A DNA stretch of 64,000 nucleotides from Deltaproteobacteria bacterium (GCA_030018495.1 JASEFS010000006.1:62001-126000); one strand, 5' to 3'. Positions 7,712 to 17,416 are shown, counted from the stretch's first letter. Numbers and translations: made by a program. Notes: generated from the letters alone by a model not told the origin.

Positions 7712-10147
7712 TTAACTTAGCACCTTGTGCAGTACCTCGCTGAATTCTTGAATGTTATAAGGTTTTTTAAGAAATCCCCGAAACCCGAACTGCTCGAAAT
7801 TGCTCATCACCGGATCATCCGAATAGCCGCTGAAGACAATGGCTTTGGCCTGGGGGTCCACTTTCAATAGCTTTTGAATGGCTTCCCGCCCGCCCATGCC
7901 CCCGGGGACGGTGAGGTCCATAATGATGGCGTCGAAGGGGCGGCCGGCCAGCATCGCCTTTTCGTACAACTCCAGGGCCCTGGAGCCGTCTTCGGCGAAT
8001 TCCGCCTCATACCCCAGGTGCTGCAGCATCAGGCCCAGGTTGTTGCGGATCAGCTCCTCATCATCCATCACCAGTATCTTGCCTTTGCCCCGGTGGAATT
8101 GGGGTACCACTTCCTGCTGGGAAACGTATTTCTTGGCCGCGGCCGGCAGATAAATGGTAAAAATGCTGCCTTTGCCGACGGCTGAATCCACGGTTATGTG
8201 GCCGTCGTGGTTTTTGACGATGGAATAAGACGTAGCCAGTCCCAGGCCGCTCCCTTTTTGTTTGGTGGTGAAATAAGGGTCGAAAATTTTGTTGAGGTGG
8301 TCAGGCCAGATGCCTACTCCCTGATCCTCCACCATAATCTTGATGTATCTGCCGGGAGCCAGAGAAAAGGGGTTGGTCTCTTCCAAAATAACGTTTTCGG
8401 CCTTAAGGTGCACCATCCCTCCCAGGGGCATGGCTTGCACGGCGTTGATCACCAAATTTTGAATCACCTGGCTTATTTGCCCCGGGTCCAATTCCGCCGG
8501 CCACAGATTTTTAGGGATGGAAATTTCACAACGCGCCTGGGTGCCGGCGCAAGCAAATTTGGCGGAATCCCTGATAATATCCTTGATGCTGGCCAGTTCC
8601 TTGACAGGGGTGCCCCCCCGGGCAAAGGTGAGCAGTTGCTTGGCCAGGTCTTTGGCCCTGAAACCTGCCTGTTCGGCCTCTGCCAGACCCTTGCGGAGCA
8701 GGGTTTTGTCTTGAGGATTCAACTTCGCCAGGGAAATATTGCCCAGGATCACTGCCAGAACGTTGTTTAGATCATGGGCGATGCCCCCGGCCAACAGGCC
8801 CAAAGAGGAGAGCTTTTCGATTTTCAGCAACTCCTTTTCGGTGAGGCGTTCCATGGTCTTGTCCTGGAACACCATAACCGCGCCGATAATATGCTGGTTT
8901 CGGTCGATGATGGGGGCGGCGCTGGCGGCCAAGATACGTTCATTGCCGTCGCGGGTTAACAAAATGGTGTGGATGGGCAGGCTTACGGGCTTGCCGGTTT
9001 GTAAAACCTGCTCCACCGGATTCTCTGACCGCAGACCGGCGTGCTGGTTGAAGAGATGCAAGACCTCGGAGATCGGCATGTTTATTGCTTTCTCCTGGCT
9101 CCAGCCGGTGAGTTTTTCCGCCACGTAATTCATGAGCACGATGCGGCCCTTGGTATCAGTAGCGACAACCCCGTCGCCGATGGAGCGCAGGGTTACCGCC
9201 AAGCGCTCCTTCTCCGCCAGCAGCGCCTCCTCCATTTGCTTGCGCTCGGTGATGTTCCTCAGGAAGGCAAAAAAGCGTCCGCCCGAGGTGGGAATATAGT
9301 TGACGCTGGCCTCCACCAGCAGGCTGTTGCCGTTTTTAGTGCGGTGGCCGCTCTCAAAGGTGTCCGAACCCAACATCGCAGTAATATTAAAGTGCCTGAC
9401 GGTTTCCTCCCTGGGCTCCAACAGGTCGAAGATGTTCATCTGCATTAATTCATCATGCCGATAATTGGACAGGCGGCAATAAGCTTCATTGACGTCCAGA
9501 AAATTGCCTTCAGAGTCGGTGAGGAAAAAACCGTCCTTCGTCGTCCGGATAATGGTCTGGTATCTTTCTTCAGCCCGCTTCCGCTCGGTGATATCACGGC
9601 ACACCGCCAGCAGGTATTCCTGGCCCCGGCGGGACACGGACTTGATATTCACCTCCACGGGGAAGGTGGTGCCATCCTCCCGGATGTGGTTGCTTTCATA
9701 GACCAGGTGTTCTTTTTGGGCCACCTCCTGGCGAAAGACATCCCATAATTTGTACTTCAGCGAAGTGTCGATTTCGGAAAATTTTTTTCCGGTAAGCCTG
9801 CTCTCCTTGCACTGCAATTCTTTCCATGCTTTTTCATTGCAATACTCGATATGTCCGGAATGACCTTGCATGACAAAGATGGCATCATTTGACTGGTCAA
9901 TAAGATCTGTGAACAATTGAAGCCTGGCGGCTTGATGGTTCATATCACGCACAATGGCGGAGCTGTATATAAGAAAGAGGGTGACGACCAGAAGAATTTT
10001 CAGGATGGTCGGGGTGGATAGATGAATCAGATTTTTCCAAAGCAATTGGTCTTTCGGATTATATTGATAGTCGATGAAGCTCCCGAAAAACCAAAATAAC
10101 AGACCGGTTACAACGGCCGCCAGGACGACCTTAAGGCTGTTTCTCAT
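7712..10147 (-). CDS. Hybrid sensor histidine kinase, three PAS domains
   Basis: An 811-residue membrane sensor. Two transmembrane helices near residues 5-25 and 45-65 enclose only a short external loop. Three PAS domains follow (about 75-190, 195-310 and 315-435), the first two ending in the linker DITERKR/NITERKQ. The phosphoacceptor is His458 in GGIAHDLNN, followed by the ATPase domain with NLVINAVQAM, DQGVGI and GSGLGLA. A C-terminal receiver domain (about 690-811) has Asp744 in AIIMDLTVPGG and Lys in LKKPY. The start at 10147 has AGGGGGAACG upstream. With no adjacent output regulator, it is an orphan hybrid kinase whose signal is probably cytoplasmic or membrane-borne. Confidence 0.93.
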   Translation of the reverse strand: MRNSLKVVLAAVVTGLLFWFFGSFIDYQYNPKDQLLWKNLIHLSTPTILKILLVVTLFLIYSSAIVRDMNHQAARLQLFTDLIDQSNDAIFVMQGHSGHIEYCNEKAWKELQCKESRLTGKKFSEIDTSLKYKLWDVFRQEVAQKEHLVYESNHIREDGTTFPVEVNIKSVSRRGQEYLLAVCRDITERKRAEERYQTIIRTTKDGFFLTDSEGNFLDVNEAYCRLSNYRHDELMQMNIFDLLEPREETVRHFNITAMLGSDTFESGHRTKNGNSLLVEASVNYIPTSGGRFFAFLRNITERKQMEEALLAEKERLAVTLRSIGDGVVATDTKGRIVLMNYVAEKLTGWSQEKAINMPISEVLHLFNQHAGLRSENPVEQVLQTGKPVSLPIHTILLTRDGNERILAASAAPIIDRNQHIIGAVMVFQDKTMERLTEKELLKIEKLSSLGLLAGGIAHDLNNVLAVILGNISLAKLNPQDKTLLRKGLAEAEQAGFRAKDLAKQLLTFARGGTPVKELASIKDIIRDSAKFACAGTQARCEISIPKNLWPAELDPGQISQVIQNLVINAVQAMPLGGMVHLKAENVILEETNPFSLAPGRYIKIMVEDQGVGIWPDHLNKIFDPYFTTKQKGSGLGLATSYSIVKNHDGHITVDSAVGKGSIFTIYLPAAAKKYVSQQEVVPQFHRGKGKILVMDDEELIRNNLGLMLQHLGYEAEFAEDGSRALELYEKAMLAGRPFDAIIMDLTVPGGMGGREAIQKLLKVDPQAKAIVFSGYSDDPVMSNFEQFGFRGFLKKPYNIQEFSEVLHKVLS

Positions 10148-10657
10148 CGTTCCCCCTGCCTCAGGGAATGGCAAGGCAGCCCAACTGCTGCGTTAAATCG
10201 AATTGGAGGGAGAGAGATGCCCTGCCGATATGATGGTCTCTGCTTTGTTAATAGCCTGCGCTGAATCAGCGCTGCTTTTAGTTGTGCCGGCGAGGGGTTG
10301 TTCACCAGCACCATACAAGCACACATTTGTTACTTCAAATTAAATGCCAAAAGCTATGGAAAAGTCCAGATTAATAAATTGAATATTTTTTAATTGTTTT
10401 TAAGGGCAGGCCAAAGCAGGCAAAATTGGTTGTTGAAAGTTTTAAACAAATAATTTTTTCCTCTTGGTTAAATTGTTCAAAAAAATTAACAAATTAATTT
10501 GAACGGTTCAGAAAAGTGAAAGGACAAAAGAACCGGGGCGTGCCCCGCCTTTGGGAAGCCGTTGGCGGTTTTTGCAGGAGACATGGCAAGATCGTCACCT
10601 CCCTGAAGGGAATGATCATGCCGCCGGGCCGGTAAGGCTGTTGTGCAAATACGAGCC
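10148..10657. other. 510-bp non-coding stretch upstream of the kinase
   Basis: Mostly AT-rich (especially 10330-10510) with no convincing gene. It should hold the promoter of the kinase gene and, at its far end, the terminator of the purH operon at 10525-10547. I see no palindromic operator or RNA element that I can name. Confidence 0.6.
10525..10547 (-). terminator. Terminator of the purH operon
   Basis: On the minus strand the stem CGGGG-CACG-CCCCG is followed by GTTCTTTTG. The stem is short (5 bp) but pure GC, and the position about 110 bp after the small gene at 10658 fits. Confidence 0.45.
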
Positions 10658-11023
10658 TTATTGGACGAGGTCCTCGCCCGGCTCTTCGGAAAATTTCAGG
10701 GCTTCGGGCCGCCTGGTTTGGTCGATGTAGCGGTTCCAGATGTCTCTAAGATCCTGGATAGCCAGTTTTACCTCCACCTCCACTCCCTGGGCTTTGAGTT
10801 GCCCCAGGCAGTAGTACAACTCATTCAGCAGACGTATCTGGGTGATGCCCACCACCTGTTCAAAAGCTTCCGGGCCGAGGGCTGCCAGGTCGATCTTCTC
10901 CAATTCGGACAGCTCCGCAAGGATTTCCTCTGCCAGGGCATTGAGCAGATTCTGGTAGAAATTCGGCCCGCGGACATCTATCTGACGCCCCCGGCTCATG
11001 TAAATATGGGTTGGATCAGCCAT
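10658..11023 (-). CDS. Unknown 121-residue protein coupled to purH
   Basis: Starts [20 protein letters not shown]; its ATG shares one base with the purH stop codon (TGATG), so translation is almost certainly coupled. The middle (about 20-75) is a run of amphipathic helices rich in Leu and Glu, the C-terminus has an ALKFSEEPGEDL tail, and there is no signal peptide, membrane helix or cysteine. I do not recognise the family. Tight coupling to IMP cyclohydrolase suggests it is made in proportion to it, but no function can be given. Confidence 0.75.
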   Translation of the reverse strand: MADPTHIYMSRGRQIDVRGPNFYQNLLNALAEEILAELSELEKIDLAALGPEAFEQVVGITQIRLLNELYYCLGQLKAQGVEVEVKLAIQDLRDIWNRYIDQTRRPEALKFSEEPGEDLVQ

Positions 11024-11622
11024 CAGCAAGCCAGTTTATCTGCCAAATAACGGTAAATGGCCCCATCATATTCCGAAGTGGTTTTAAAAACTTTGCGGGC
11101 CAGATGAAAACGGGTGGCCACGGTGGTGGCACCTTTGTGGGCCTTTAGTTCATGGATGATGGTGGCGTAATCAGCCGGGTCCACCACCACGGCGACGGAC
11201 TGGTAGTTTTTGGCTGCCGCCCTGAGCAAGGTGGGGCCGCCGATATCGATGTTCTCCACCGCCTCTTCCAGGGTGCAGCCGGGCTTGGCCACCGCCTTGT
11301 CAAACTGATAGAGGTTGACCACCACCAAATCTATGGGCTTGATGCCGTGCTTTTCCATCTGTTCCACGTGCGCCGGCAGATCCCGGCGCCCCAAAATGCC
11401 GCCGTGAATCTTGGGATGGAGCGTTTTCACCCGGCCGTCCAGCATTTCAGGAAAGCCGGTGAAATCGGCCACTTCCACCACCGGGATGCCGTTGTCCCGG
11501 AGCAGTTTGGCGGTGCCGCCGGTGGAGAGGATTTCCACGTTAAGGGCGGCCAACTCCCTGGCAAAATCCGCCAGGCCGCTTTTGTCGGTGACGCTGATCA
11601 AGGCGCGTTTTATAGGGACCAT
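11023..11622 (-). CDS. purH: IMP cyclohydrolase (PurH N-terminal half only)
   Basis: A 199-residue protein matching the MGS-like IMP cyclohydrolase domain of bifunctional Pur[13 protein letters not shown] at the N-terminus, [31 protein letters not shown] and [17 protein letters not shown]. It closes FAICAR to IMP, the last step of purine synthesis. Normal PurH is about 510-530 residues, with an AICAR formyltransferase domain after this one. Here the protein ends cleanly after the first domain and is followed at once by an unrelated gene, so the formyltransferase must be encoded elsewhere or replaced by another enzyme type. Confidence 0.93.
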   Translation of the reverse strand: MVPIKRALISVTDKSGLADFARELAALNVEILSTGGTAKLLRDNGIPVVEVADFTGFPEMLDGRVKTLHPKIHGGILGRRDLPAHVEQMEKHGIKPIDLVVVNLYQFDKAVAKPGCTLEEAVENIDIGGPTLLRAAAKNYQSVAVVVDPADYATIIHELKAHKGATTVATRFHLARKVFKTTSEYDGAIYRYLADKLAC

Positions 11623-11687
11623 TGCTGGATGCCTCCTTCAGGCAGGTTGCCCTATTCCTTACTACATGCGGGCGGTGAATGCAAGAA

Positions 11688-11747
11688 GAGCTGTAAGCTC
11701 TAAGCTGTAAGCTGTCAGCTATCAGCTATCAGCTATCAGCTATCAGC
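11688..11747. repeat. Short tandem repeat, AGCTGTA/AGCTATC units
   Basis: An array of 7-bp units: first AGCTGTA-like and AGCTCTA variants, then four near-perfect AGCTATC copies (about 11717-11747). It lies between divergent purH and the FAD oxidoreductase gene. Words of the same kind occur again at 11819-11846 and at 15825-15852 in front of iorB. It looks like a low-complexity intergenic repeat, not an operator. Confidence 0.7.
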
Positions 11748-11901
11748 AAAAATATCCCTTTAAATTAAATGGAGAGAGCCTCTGGTTCGCGCAGTGAACG
11801 GGAGGACCGCATTTGGCTTTAAGCTTAAAGCCAAGAGCTTAAGCCCAATCCAACTTCTCATTTTCCTTCACAGGAGCGCGGTTTTTGCGCTATGATAAAT
11901 T

Positions 11902-13134
11902 ATGCGCTATGTCATCATCGGCACCAGCGCGGCGGGACTGGCGGCCGCGGAAACCATCCGGCAGCGGGACCGGCAAGGCGGCATTACCCTGATCAGCGAC
12001 GAGCCCCATTTGCCTTACAGCCGGCCGCTCCTGACTTACCTTCTGGGCCGGGAGGTCGATGCGGAAAAAATTTTCCTCAAGTCCCATGACTACTTCGACC
12101 GCTGGGGCTTTGAGCCGCGGCTTGGCGCCCCTGTGCTGAAAGTGAAGCCGGAATCCCGGGAGGTGCATCTGGAAGGCGGCGAGACGGTCCTCTACGATAA
12201 GCTTCTCATCGCGTCCGGCGCCAGCCCCCGGCTGCTGGGCATCCCTGGAGAGGACCTCGCCGGCGTATATACGCTGCGAAACCTGGCGGATGTGGAGAAC
12301 CTGGAGAAGGGCCTCCCCCCAGGCGGCAGCGTGGCCATTGTGGGGGCCGGGGCCGTGGGGTTGAAGGCCGCCGAAGCCCTTATCAGGCGGGGAAACAGGG
12401 TGACTCTGTTGGAAGCCGAATCCCGCCCCTTGCCGCATTTACTGGACCAAACCGCGGCAGGCCTGCTGCACCAGGTCTTAACCTCGCTGGGCGTCGAATC
12501 TCATTTCGGCGTTCGCCCGGTCGGTTTGATGGAGAAAAAAGGCCGCCTCAACGGGCTGCTCTTGGATAACGACAATACCGTGACGGCGGACGCGGTCATC
12601 ATCGCGGTGGGCGTCAGGCCCCGCAACGAGTTTCTGGCCGGCACGGGCCTGGATCGGCCCGAAGGAATACCGGTCAGCCCTTTTATGGAGACCGGGCACC
12701 GGCATATTTTTGCGGCCGGGGATTGCGCCTGTGCGCCTCATTTCCTGACCGGCGAGCCGGCGGCTTACCGGATCTGGCCCGCGGCGGTGGCCCAGGGGGA
12801 GATCGCAGGAGCCAACATGACCGGAGCCGGCCGCCGCTATGACGGCATTCTCCCCCGGAACAGCATTTCCCTGAAGGGCGTCAAAATTATTGCCGGCGGT
12901 CTGCTGGAGCCTGATGGAAAAGACGGCGAGGTCTTCAACGAACTGGACCGGAGCCGTGGCCATTACCGCCGCCTGGTTTTTCAAAACGGCTGTCTGGTGG
13001 GAGTAACCCTGGCGGGTCCTAAGGCCGCGGACGCCGGCATCTATTTTCAAATTATGGCCCGCAAAGTGCCGGTAAAGGATCTGCCGGTGGATATCCGCTC
13101 CGCGGCTTTTCATCCCGGCAAACTTTGGGCTTGA
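11902..13134 (+). CDS. FAD/NAD(P)-dependent oxidoreductase
   Basis: A 410-residue pyridine nucleotide-disulfide oxidoreductase of the NADH oxidase/rubredoxin reductase/NirB-like group. The N-terminal FAD site is IGTSAAGLAAAE (a GxSxxG variant), the NAD(P) site is VGAGAVGLKAAEAL near residue 150, and the second FAD motif is HIFAAGDCA near residue 275. The CxxxxC redox pair of disulfide reductases is absent. It is followed 19 bp later by the Fe-S electron-transfer protein and then iorAB. I infer that it passes electrons between NAD(P)H and the ferredoxin pool used by the oxidoreductase. Confidence 0.88.
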   Translation: MRYVIIGTSAAGLAAAETIRQRDRQGGITLISDEPHLPYSRPLLTYLLGREVDAEKIFLKSHDYFDRWGFEPRLGAPVLKVKPESREVHLEGGETVLYDKLLIASGASPRLLGIPGEDLAGVYTLRNLADVENLEKGLPPGGSVAIVGAGAVGLKAAEALIRRGNRVTLLEAESRPLPHLLDQTAAGLLHQVLTSLGVESHFGVRPVGLMEKKGRLNGLLLDNDNTVTADAVIIAVGVRPRNEFLAGTGLDRPEGIPVSPFMETGHRHIFAAGDCACAPHFLTGEPAAYRIWPAAVAQGEIAGANMTGAGRRYDGILPRNSISLKGVKIIAGGLLEPDGKDGEVFNELDRSRGHYRRLVFQNGCLVGVTLAGPKAADAGIYFQIMARKVPVKDLPVDIRSAAFHPGKLWA

Positions 13135-13153
13135 ACTTTCAGGAGAGGTGCAG

Positions 13154-13741
13154 ATGAAAACCGTTATAGTGAGGCCGGAGCGCTGCGTGGGCTGCTGGCA
13201 GTGTCGCCTGGCCTGCGCCGTGGAGCATTCCCGGGCCAAGAACTTGGTGGGGGCCCTCTTTGAAGAGATAAAACCCAAACCCCGGTTGCGCCTTTATCCG
13301 GGTCGCCTGCATTGGGCCTTCCCCAACAAGTGCCGCCACTGCGACCCGGCCCCCTGCCAAGCCGTGTGCATCGCCGGGGCCATCAGCAAAGACCCGGTCA
13401 GGGGCACTACGGACATCGACCCGGCCCGGTGCATCAACTGCGCCATGTGCGCCATGGCCTGCCCCTTCGGGGTGCTGACCTACGCCGCGACCTTCGCCGC
13501 CCCGGAAAGGCGGGCCGTGGCCCTGAAGTGCGATCAGTGCCCGGACAGGGAGGCCGCGGGGCGGCTGCCTGCTTGCGTGGAGGCCTGCAAGGTGGGCGCC
13601 CTCACCTACGGCGAGGTCGAGGATGCCCAAGTGGATAAGGGGAGGGCCTTGGCCCAGGCGGTGTTCGCTTCGTACCAGGCGGCAGCCGAAGCCGTTCCCG
13701 GCCTTCCTGAAACCATAAGCCTCTGGCGGAAATTGACCTGA
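13154..13741 (+). CDS. 4Fe-4S electron-transfer subunit (HycB/CooF-like)
   Basis: A 195-residue polyferredoxin of the DMSO reductase-B/HycB/CooF type. Four cysteine clusters are visible: CVGCWQCRLAC at the N-terminus, CRHCDPAPCQAVC, CINCAMCAMACP, and CDQCPD with a later CVEAC, enough for up to four [4Fe-4S] clusters. The ATG at 13154 is preceded by AGGAGAGG; a GTG two codons earlier lies inside that site. No twin-arginine signal is present, so it works in the cytoplasm, probably shuttling electrons between the preceding flavoprotein and IorAB. Confidence 0.9.
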   Translation: MKTVIVRPERCVGCWQCRLACAVEHSRAKNLVGALFEEIKPKPRLRLYPGRLHWAFPNKCRHCDPAPCQAVCIAGAISKDPVRGTTDIDPARCINCAMCAMACPFGVLTYAATFAAPERRAVALKCDQCPDREAAGRLPACVEACKVGALTYGEVEDAQVDKGRALAQAVFASYQAAAEAVPGLPETISLWRKLT

Positions 13742-13909
13742 AAATTGGGGAAAATTTTGGAAGTCAGGAGAGTTTTGCGAAAATCCTCCCCCACACTCAA
13801 TATCTCGATCAGCCAGTCCTTAAGTTGTAGAACAGGCGCCCCTCCCACCGAATACACCCGGCCGCGGCTGTTCTTTCTTCTAAGGAGTTGCATAAGTTAA
13901 ACTGATGTT

Positions 13910-15757
13910 ATGGAATCTAAGCTGATTAACGGCGACACCCACCGCATTCTTATGGGCAACGAGGCCATCGGCCGTGGGCTGGTGGAGTCGGGATGCAGCC
14001 TCGCGGCTTCCTATCCCGGTACTCCGGCCTCGGAAATTCTGCCTTCAGTAACAGCCTTTGCCAAAGAGGAAGGTTTAGCCGTCCACACCGAGTGGTCCGT
14101 CAACGAAAAGGTGGCCTACGAAGTGGCCCTGGCCAACTCCATGGCCGGCCGCCGCTCGGCCGTGTCCATGAAGCAGGTGGGCCTGAATGTGGCCTCGGAC
14201 CCGTTCCTGCGCTCGGCTTATCTGGGCGTCAAAGGCGGTTTGCTGGTCATCGCCGCGGACGACCCCGGCCCCCACAGCTCCCAGACCGAACAGGACAGCC
14301 GCTTTTTCGCCATGTTCGCCAAGGTGCCGGTGTTTGATCCCGCCAGTCCCCAGGAGGCCAAGAACATGGTCGGACGGGCCCTGGAACTCTCAGAGAAATA
14401 TGAGCTGCCGGTAATGCTGCGGCCCACCACGAGGGTATGCCACGCGCGGCAGAACATACCGCTGTACGAGCCTCTGAAGCTTGAGCGTCCGGCCCGCTTT
14501 GAAAAAAATCCGCCGCGCTGGTGCGCCACCCCGCAATTCCTCCGAGAGCTGCACCGATTGCTCAATGACAAGATCCGCCGCATCGCCGCCGCGTCCGATT
14601 TCTTTCCCGGCCTCGCCTCGGGAGACGGCTCTTTCCCGACCACCTGCGTGGTGGCTTCCGGCGTCGCCTTCGCCCACACCTGGGACATCCTGGATGAAAT
14701 GGGCCTTCTGGGCCGGGTGGACCTGCATCAGGTGATTATGCCCTTCCCCCTAAACCGGGATTTTATCGACAAGATAAAGCAGAGGTACGCCAGAGTCCTG
14801 GTCCTGGAAGAAACCTACCCGGTAATTGAACTGCAATTGGCCGGCGGCGCCGCCGTTCATGGGCGCCTCACCTCAAGCGTGCCGTCGGAGGGGGAGTTGA
14901 CCCCTGAAGTCATCCGCCAGGTGCTGGAACAATTTCTGGAGCTGCCCCAAAAAACCGCGCCGGCTCACCCGGCCGGGGGCGGCAGCCGGCCCACCCTGTG
15001 CGCCGGGTGCGGCCACCGGGCGGCGTTCTACGCTATTCGGGAGACCTTCCCGGAGGGCATATTCCCCAGCGATATCGGCTGCTACACCTTGGGTTTGAAC
15101 ATAAACGCCGTGGATACGGCGCACTGCATGGGCGCGGGCCTCAGCCAGGCCGCCGGCTTTTATCACGCATATGCCGCCGACGGCGGGGAGGTCCCCGCTA
15201 TTGTGGCCACCATCGGGGACTCCACCTTTTTTCATGCCGGCATCCCGGCTCTGCTCAACGCCGTGTTACAGAAGGCCCGTTTCATCCTGGTAATTCTGGA
15301 TAACGCCACCACGGCCATGACCGGCCACCAGCCCACCCCGGAGTCGGGCCTCGCTGCCGGCGGGACGCCGGGCCAGCCGGTCTTTATTGCCGACCTGGTG
15401 CGGGCTTGCGGAGTGAAGTTCCTAAAGGAGTGCGACCCCTATGACATTCCGGCTTTTCAAGGCCTCCTTAAGGAAGCCGACCGCTATTGCCGGAGCCCCG
15501 AAGGTGCGGTGGCTGTTATCCTCGCCAAACATCCTTGCGTCTTGAATAAGCAAGTTGGTTCGGAACAAAAGGTTTTTCAGGTGGAAGTCACCGAAGAGTG
15601 CATCGCCTGCCGCCATTGTCTGGATGAGTTCGAATGCCCGGCCCTGTTTATGAGCGAGGTTACCGGCCAGGCCGCGGTCGACCCCCTGCGCTGCGTAGGC
15701 TGCGGAGTCTGCGTCCATGTCTGTCCGACAGGCGCCATCACGGCAAGGGAAGAATAA
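13910..15757 (+). CDS. iorA: Indolepyruvate:ferredoxin oxidoreductase, alpha subunit
   Basis: A 615-residue thiamine diphosphate enzyme that oxidatively decarboxylates aryl pyruvates (from Trp, Phe and Tyr) to aryl-acetyl-CoA, reducing ferredoxin. N-terminal MGNEAIGRGLVESG and SYPGTPASEI mark the pyrimidine-binding domain. CAGCGHRA near residue 365 and the GDSTFFHAG stretch mark the diphosphate-binding part. The last 60 residues hold a two-cluster ferredoxin domain (CIACRHC, CVGCGVCVHVCP). Length and order match archaeal and bacterial IorA. iorB follows after 106 bp. The ATG at 13910 lacks a close ribosome site. Confidence 0.95.
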   Translation: MESKLINGDTHRILMGNEAIGRGLVESGCSLAASYPGTPASEILPSVTAFAKEEGLAVHTEWSVNEKVAYEVALANSMAGRRSAVSMKQVGLNVASDPFLRSAYLGVKGGLLVIAADDPGPHSSQTEQDSRFFAMFAKVPVFDPASPQEAKNMVGRALELSEKYELPVMLRPTTRVCHARQNIPLYEPLKLERPARFEKNPPRWCATPQFLRELHRLLNDKIRRIAAASDFFPGLASGDGSFPTTCVVASGVAFAHTWDILDEMGLLGRVDLHQVIMPFPLNRDFIDKIKQRYARVLVLEETYPVIELQLAGGAAVHGRLTSSVPSEGELTPEVIRQVLEQFLELPQKTAPAHPAGGGSRPTLCAGCGHRAAFYAIRETFPEGIFPSDIGCYTLGLNINAVDTAHCMGAGLSQAAGFYHAYAADGGEVPAIVATIGDSTFFHAGIPALLNAVLQKARFILVILDNATTAMTGHQPTPESGLAAGGTPGQPVFIADLVRACGVKFLKECDPYDIPAFQGLLKEADRYCRSPEGAVAVILAKHPCVLNKQVGSEQKVFQVEVTEECIACRHCLDEFECPALFMSEVTGQAAVDPLRCVGCGVCVHVCPTGAITAREE

Positions 15758-15863
15758 TTTGGAGTGAGAAGCCGAATCAGCAGCTCAGCCGATCTTCTGC
15801 CATATCCGGGAGCACGGGCAAAGCCTAAAGCTTATAGGTTATAGCTTACAGCCATTTTTAATT

Positions 15864-16373
15864 ATGAAACAACAAATCATCATCAGCGGCTTGGGCGGGC
15901 AGGGCGCGCTGACGCTCACCCGCCTTTTGGCCGAAGCGGCCGCAGCTCTGGGGCTGGACTTCATCACTTCGGAGACCCACGGCATGGCCCAGCGAGGCGG
16001 CACGGTTATCTCCATGGTCAAAGTGGGGCCTTTCCGCGGCCCTCTGATACCGGCAGGCACTGCGGACGTCGGGCTTTTTCTGCATCGGCGGAATCTGGCC
16101 GCGCACCATTTCTACCTGAAGCCCGGAGGAGTGGTTTTCATCAACTCAGACATTCCGGGCGATTACCACAACATTGACGCCAGCGGCCTGGCTTTGAGCC
16201 ATGGTTGGCCTCCGGTGGCCGCCAATTTCATCCTCCTGGGTTTTGCTGCCGCCCGAAAGGGGTTGTTCTGCAAGGTCGAACTGCTGGCGCAAATCATCAG
16301 CGCTATAATGCCCGCCCGTTTTCTGGAAATGAATCTGTCGGCCTTCAGGACGGGGGTTGACCAGGCGGTATGA
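15864..16373 (+). CDS. iorB: Indolepyruvate:ferredoxin oxidoreductase, beta subunit
   Basis: A 169-residue gamma-domain protein of 2-oxoacid:ferredoxin oxidoreductases. The start IIISGLGGQGALTLTRLLAEAA and the motif SETHGMAQRGGTVISMVK are diagnostic of IorB. It is slightly shorter than most IorB (about 190) but the C-terminal EMNLSAFRTG is intact. Its stop overlaps the start of livM by four bases (ATGA), so enzyme and transporter are translationally coupled. Confidence 0.94.
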   Translation: MKQQIIISGLGGQGALTLTRLLAEAAAALGLDFITSETHGMAQRGGTVISMVKVGPFRGPLIPAGTADVGLFLHRRNLAAHHFYLKPGGVVFINSDIPGDYHNIDASGLALSHGWPPVAANFILLGFAAARKGLFCKVELLAQIISAIMPARFLEMNLSAFRTGVDQAV

Positions 16374-17416
16374 GCGCCTTTCGCAAGACCTGGCTTTTCA
16401 CCCTGCGCCATCGCACCGGCCTCATTGTCTGGCTTCTGGCCCTGGTACTGGCCTCAATCCCGCTGGTCCTGCGCAATCCCTACACCTTAAACAATCTCAA
16501 CCTCATCGGGCTTTATGTCATTGCGGTGCTGGGACTCAATCTCTTCACCGGCTATGCCGGCCAAATATCTTTGGGGCATGCGGGCTTCTTCGGCCTGGGG
16601 GCCTACGGCTCGGCGGTCCTGACGGCTACTTACGGCTGGCCGCCGTGGCCCACCATGCTGCTGGTGGCGCTGGCAGTGGCCGTCGTGGCGCTGATCATCG
16701 GCATGCCGACCCTCAGGCTTCACGGCCATTACCTGGCCATGGCCACCTTGGGCTTCAACTATGTAGTGCACATCATTTTGGTGCAATGGGACGAAGTCAC
16801 CGGCGGCCCCAGCGGCCTGTCCGGTATCCCGGCCCTGTCTGTCCTGGGCCTGTCGATCGATACCGACATGAAATTCTATTACCTGGTATGGACTTTCGCT
16901 CTCGTCGCCCTCACCCTTTGCCTGAACCTGGTGCGAAGCGGCGTGGGTCGGGGCTTGGCCGCGTTGGCTCAGGATGAAGTGGCCGCCGCCACCTTCGGAG
17001 TGAACGTCAAACGGGACAAAATCCGGGTGTTCGTGCTCTCCGCCTGCTTCGCGTCGGTGGCCGGCAGCCTTTACGCCCATTACTTCAGCTTCGTCAATCC
17101 CGACACCTTCAGCATTTTCAAGTCCCTGGACCTGGTCATTATGGTGGTGGTGGGCGGTTTGGGCTCCATTTGGGGCACCTTGTTCGGGGTGAGCTTCATC
17201 ACCATGCTGCCTCACTGGCTGGAATTTCTGGAAACTTATTACGACATTATTCACGGCCTCATCCTGGTGGTCATCCTGCTGTTCCTGCCTCAGGGCTTCG
17301 TCACCGGGTTGGCGGATCTTATCAGGATAAATCTGGCTCGCCGCCGGCTGAGGAACGCCGGCTCCAGGCGGCTGGAGGAAGACATGGTTGATGCCGGGGC
17401 GACGCGGCGTCCTTGA
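16370..17416 (+). CDS. livM: Branched-chain amino acid ABC permease LivM
   Basis: A 348-residue inner-membrane permease with about nine hydrophobic helices, the family stretches GYAGQISLGHAGFFGLGAY and the EAA-like loop ALAQDEVAAATFGVNVKRDKIRVF. It belongs to the LivM half of high-affinity leucine/isoleucine/valine-type importers, a group that also carries aromatic amino acids, amides and short carboxylates. It overlaps iorB and is followed by livG. The partner permease LivH, the second ATPase LivF and a binding protein are not next to it. Confidence 0.92.
   Translation: MSAFRKTWLFTLRHRTGLIVWLLALVLASIPLVLRNPYTLNNLNLIGLYVIAVLGLNLFTGYAGQISLGHAGFFGLGAYGSAVLTATYGWPPWPTMLLVALAVAVVALIIGMPTLRLHGHYLAMATLGFNYVVHIILVQWDEVTGGPSGLSGIPALSVLGLSIDTDMKFYYLVWTFALVALTLCLNLVRSGVGRGLAALAQDEVAAATFGVNVKRDKIRVFVLSACFASVAGSLYAHYFSFVNPDTFSIFKSLDLVIMVVVGGLGSIWGTLFGVSFITMLPHWLEFLETYYDIIHGLILVVILLFLPQGFVTGLADLIRINLARRRLRNAGSRRLEEDMVDAGATRRP

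Noticed and set aside
10144-10326. 60-codon minus-strand frame before the histidine kinase
   Set aside because: It overlaps the kinase start, has no ribosome site and a composition unlike a protein.
11688-11747. CRISPR-like array
   Set aside because: Units are only 7 bp and directly joined without spacers; it is a simple tandem repeat.
15864-16373. iorB as a truncated gene
   Set aside because: It is about 20 residues shorter than many homologues, but the conserved C-terminal motif is intact and the stop is coupled to livM.
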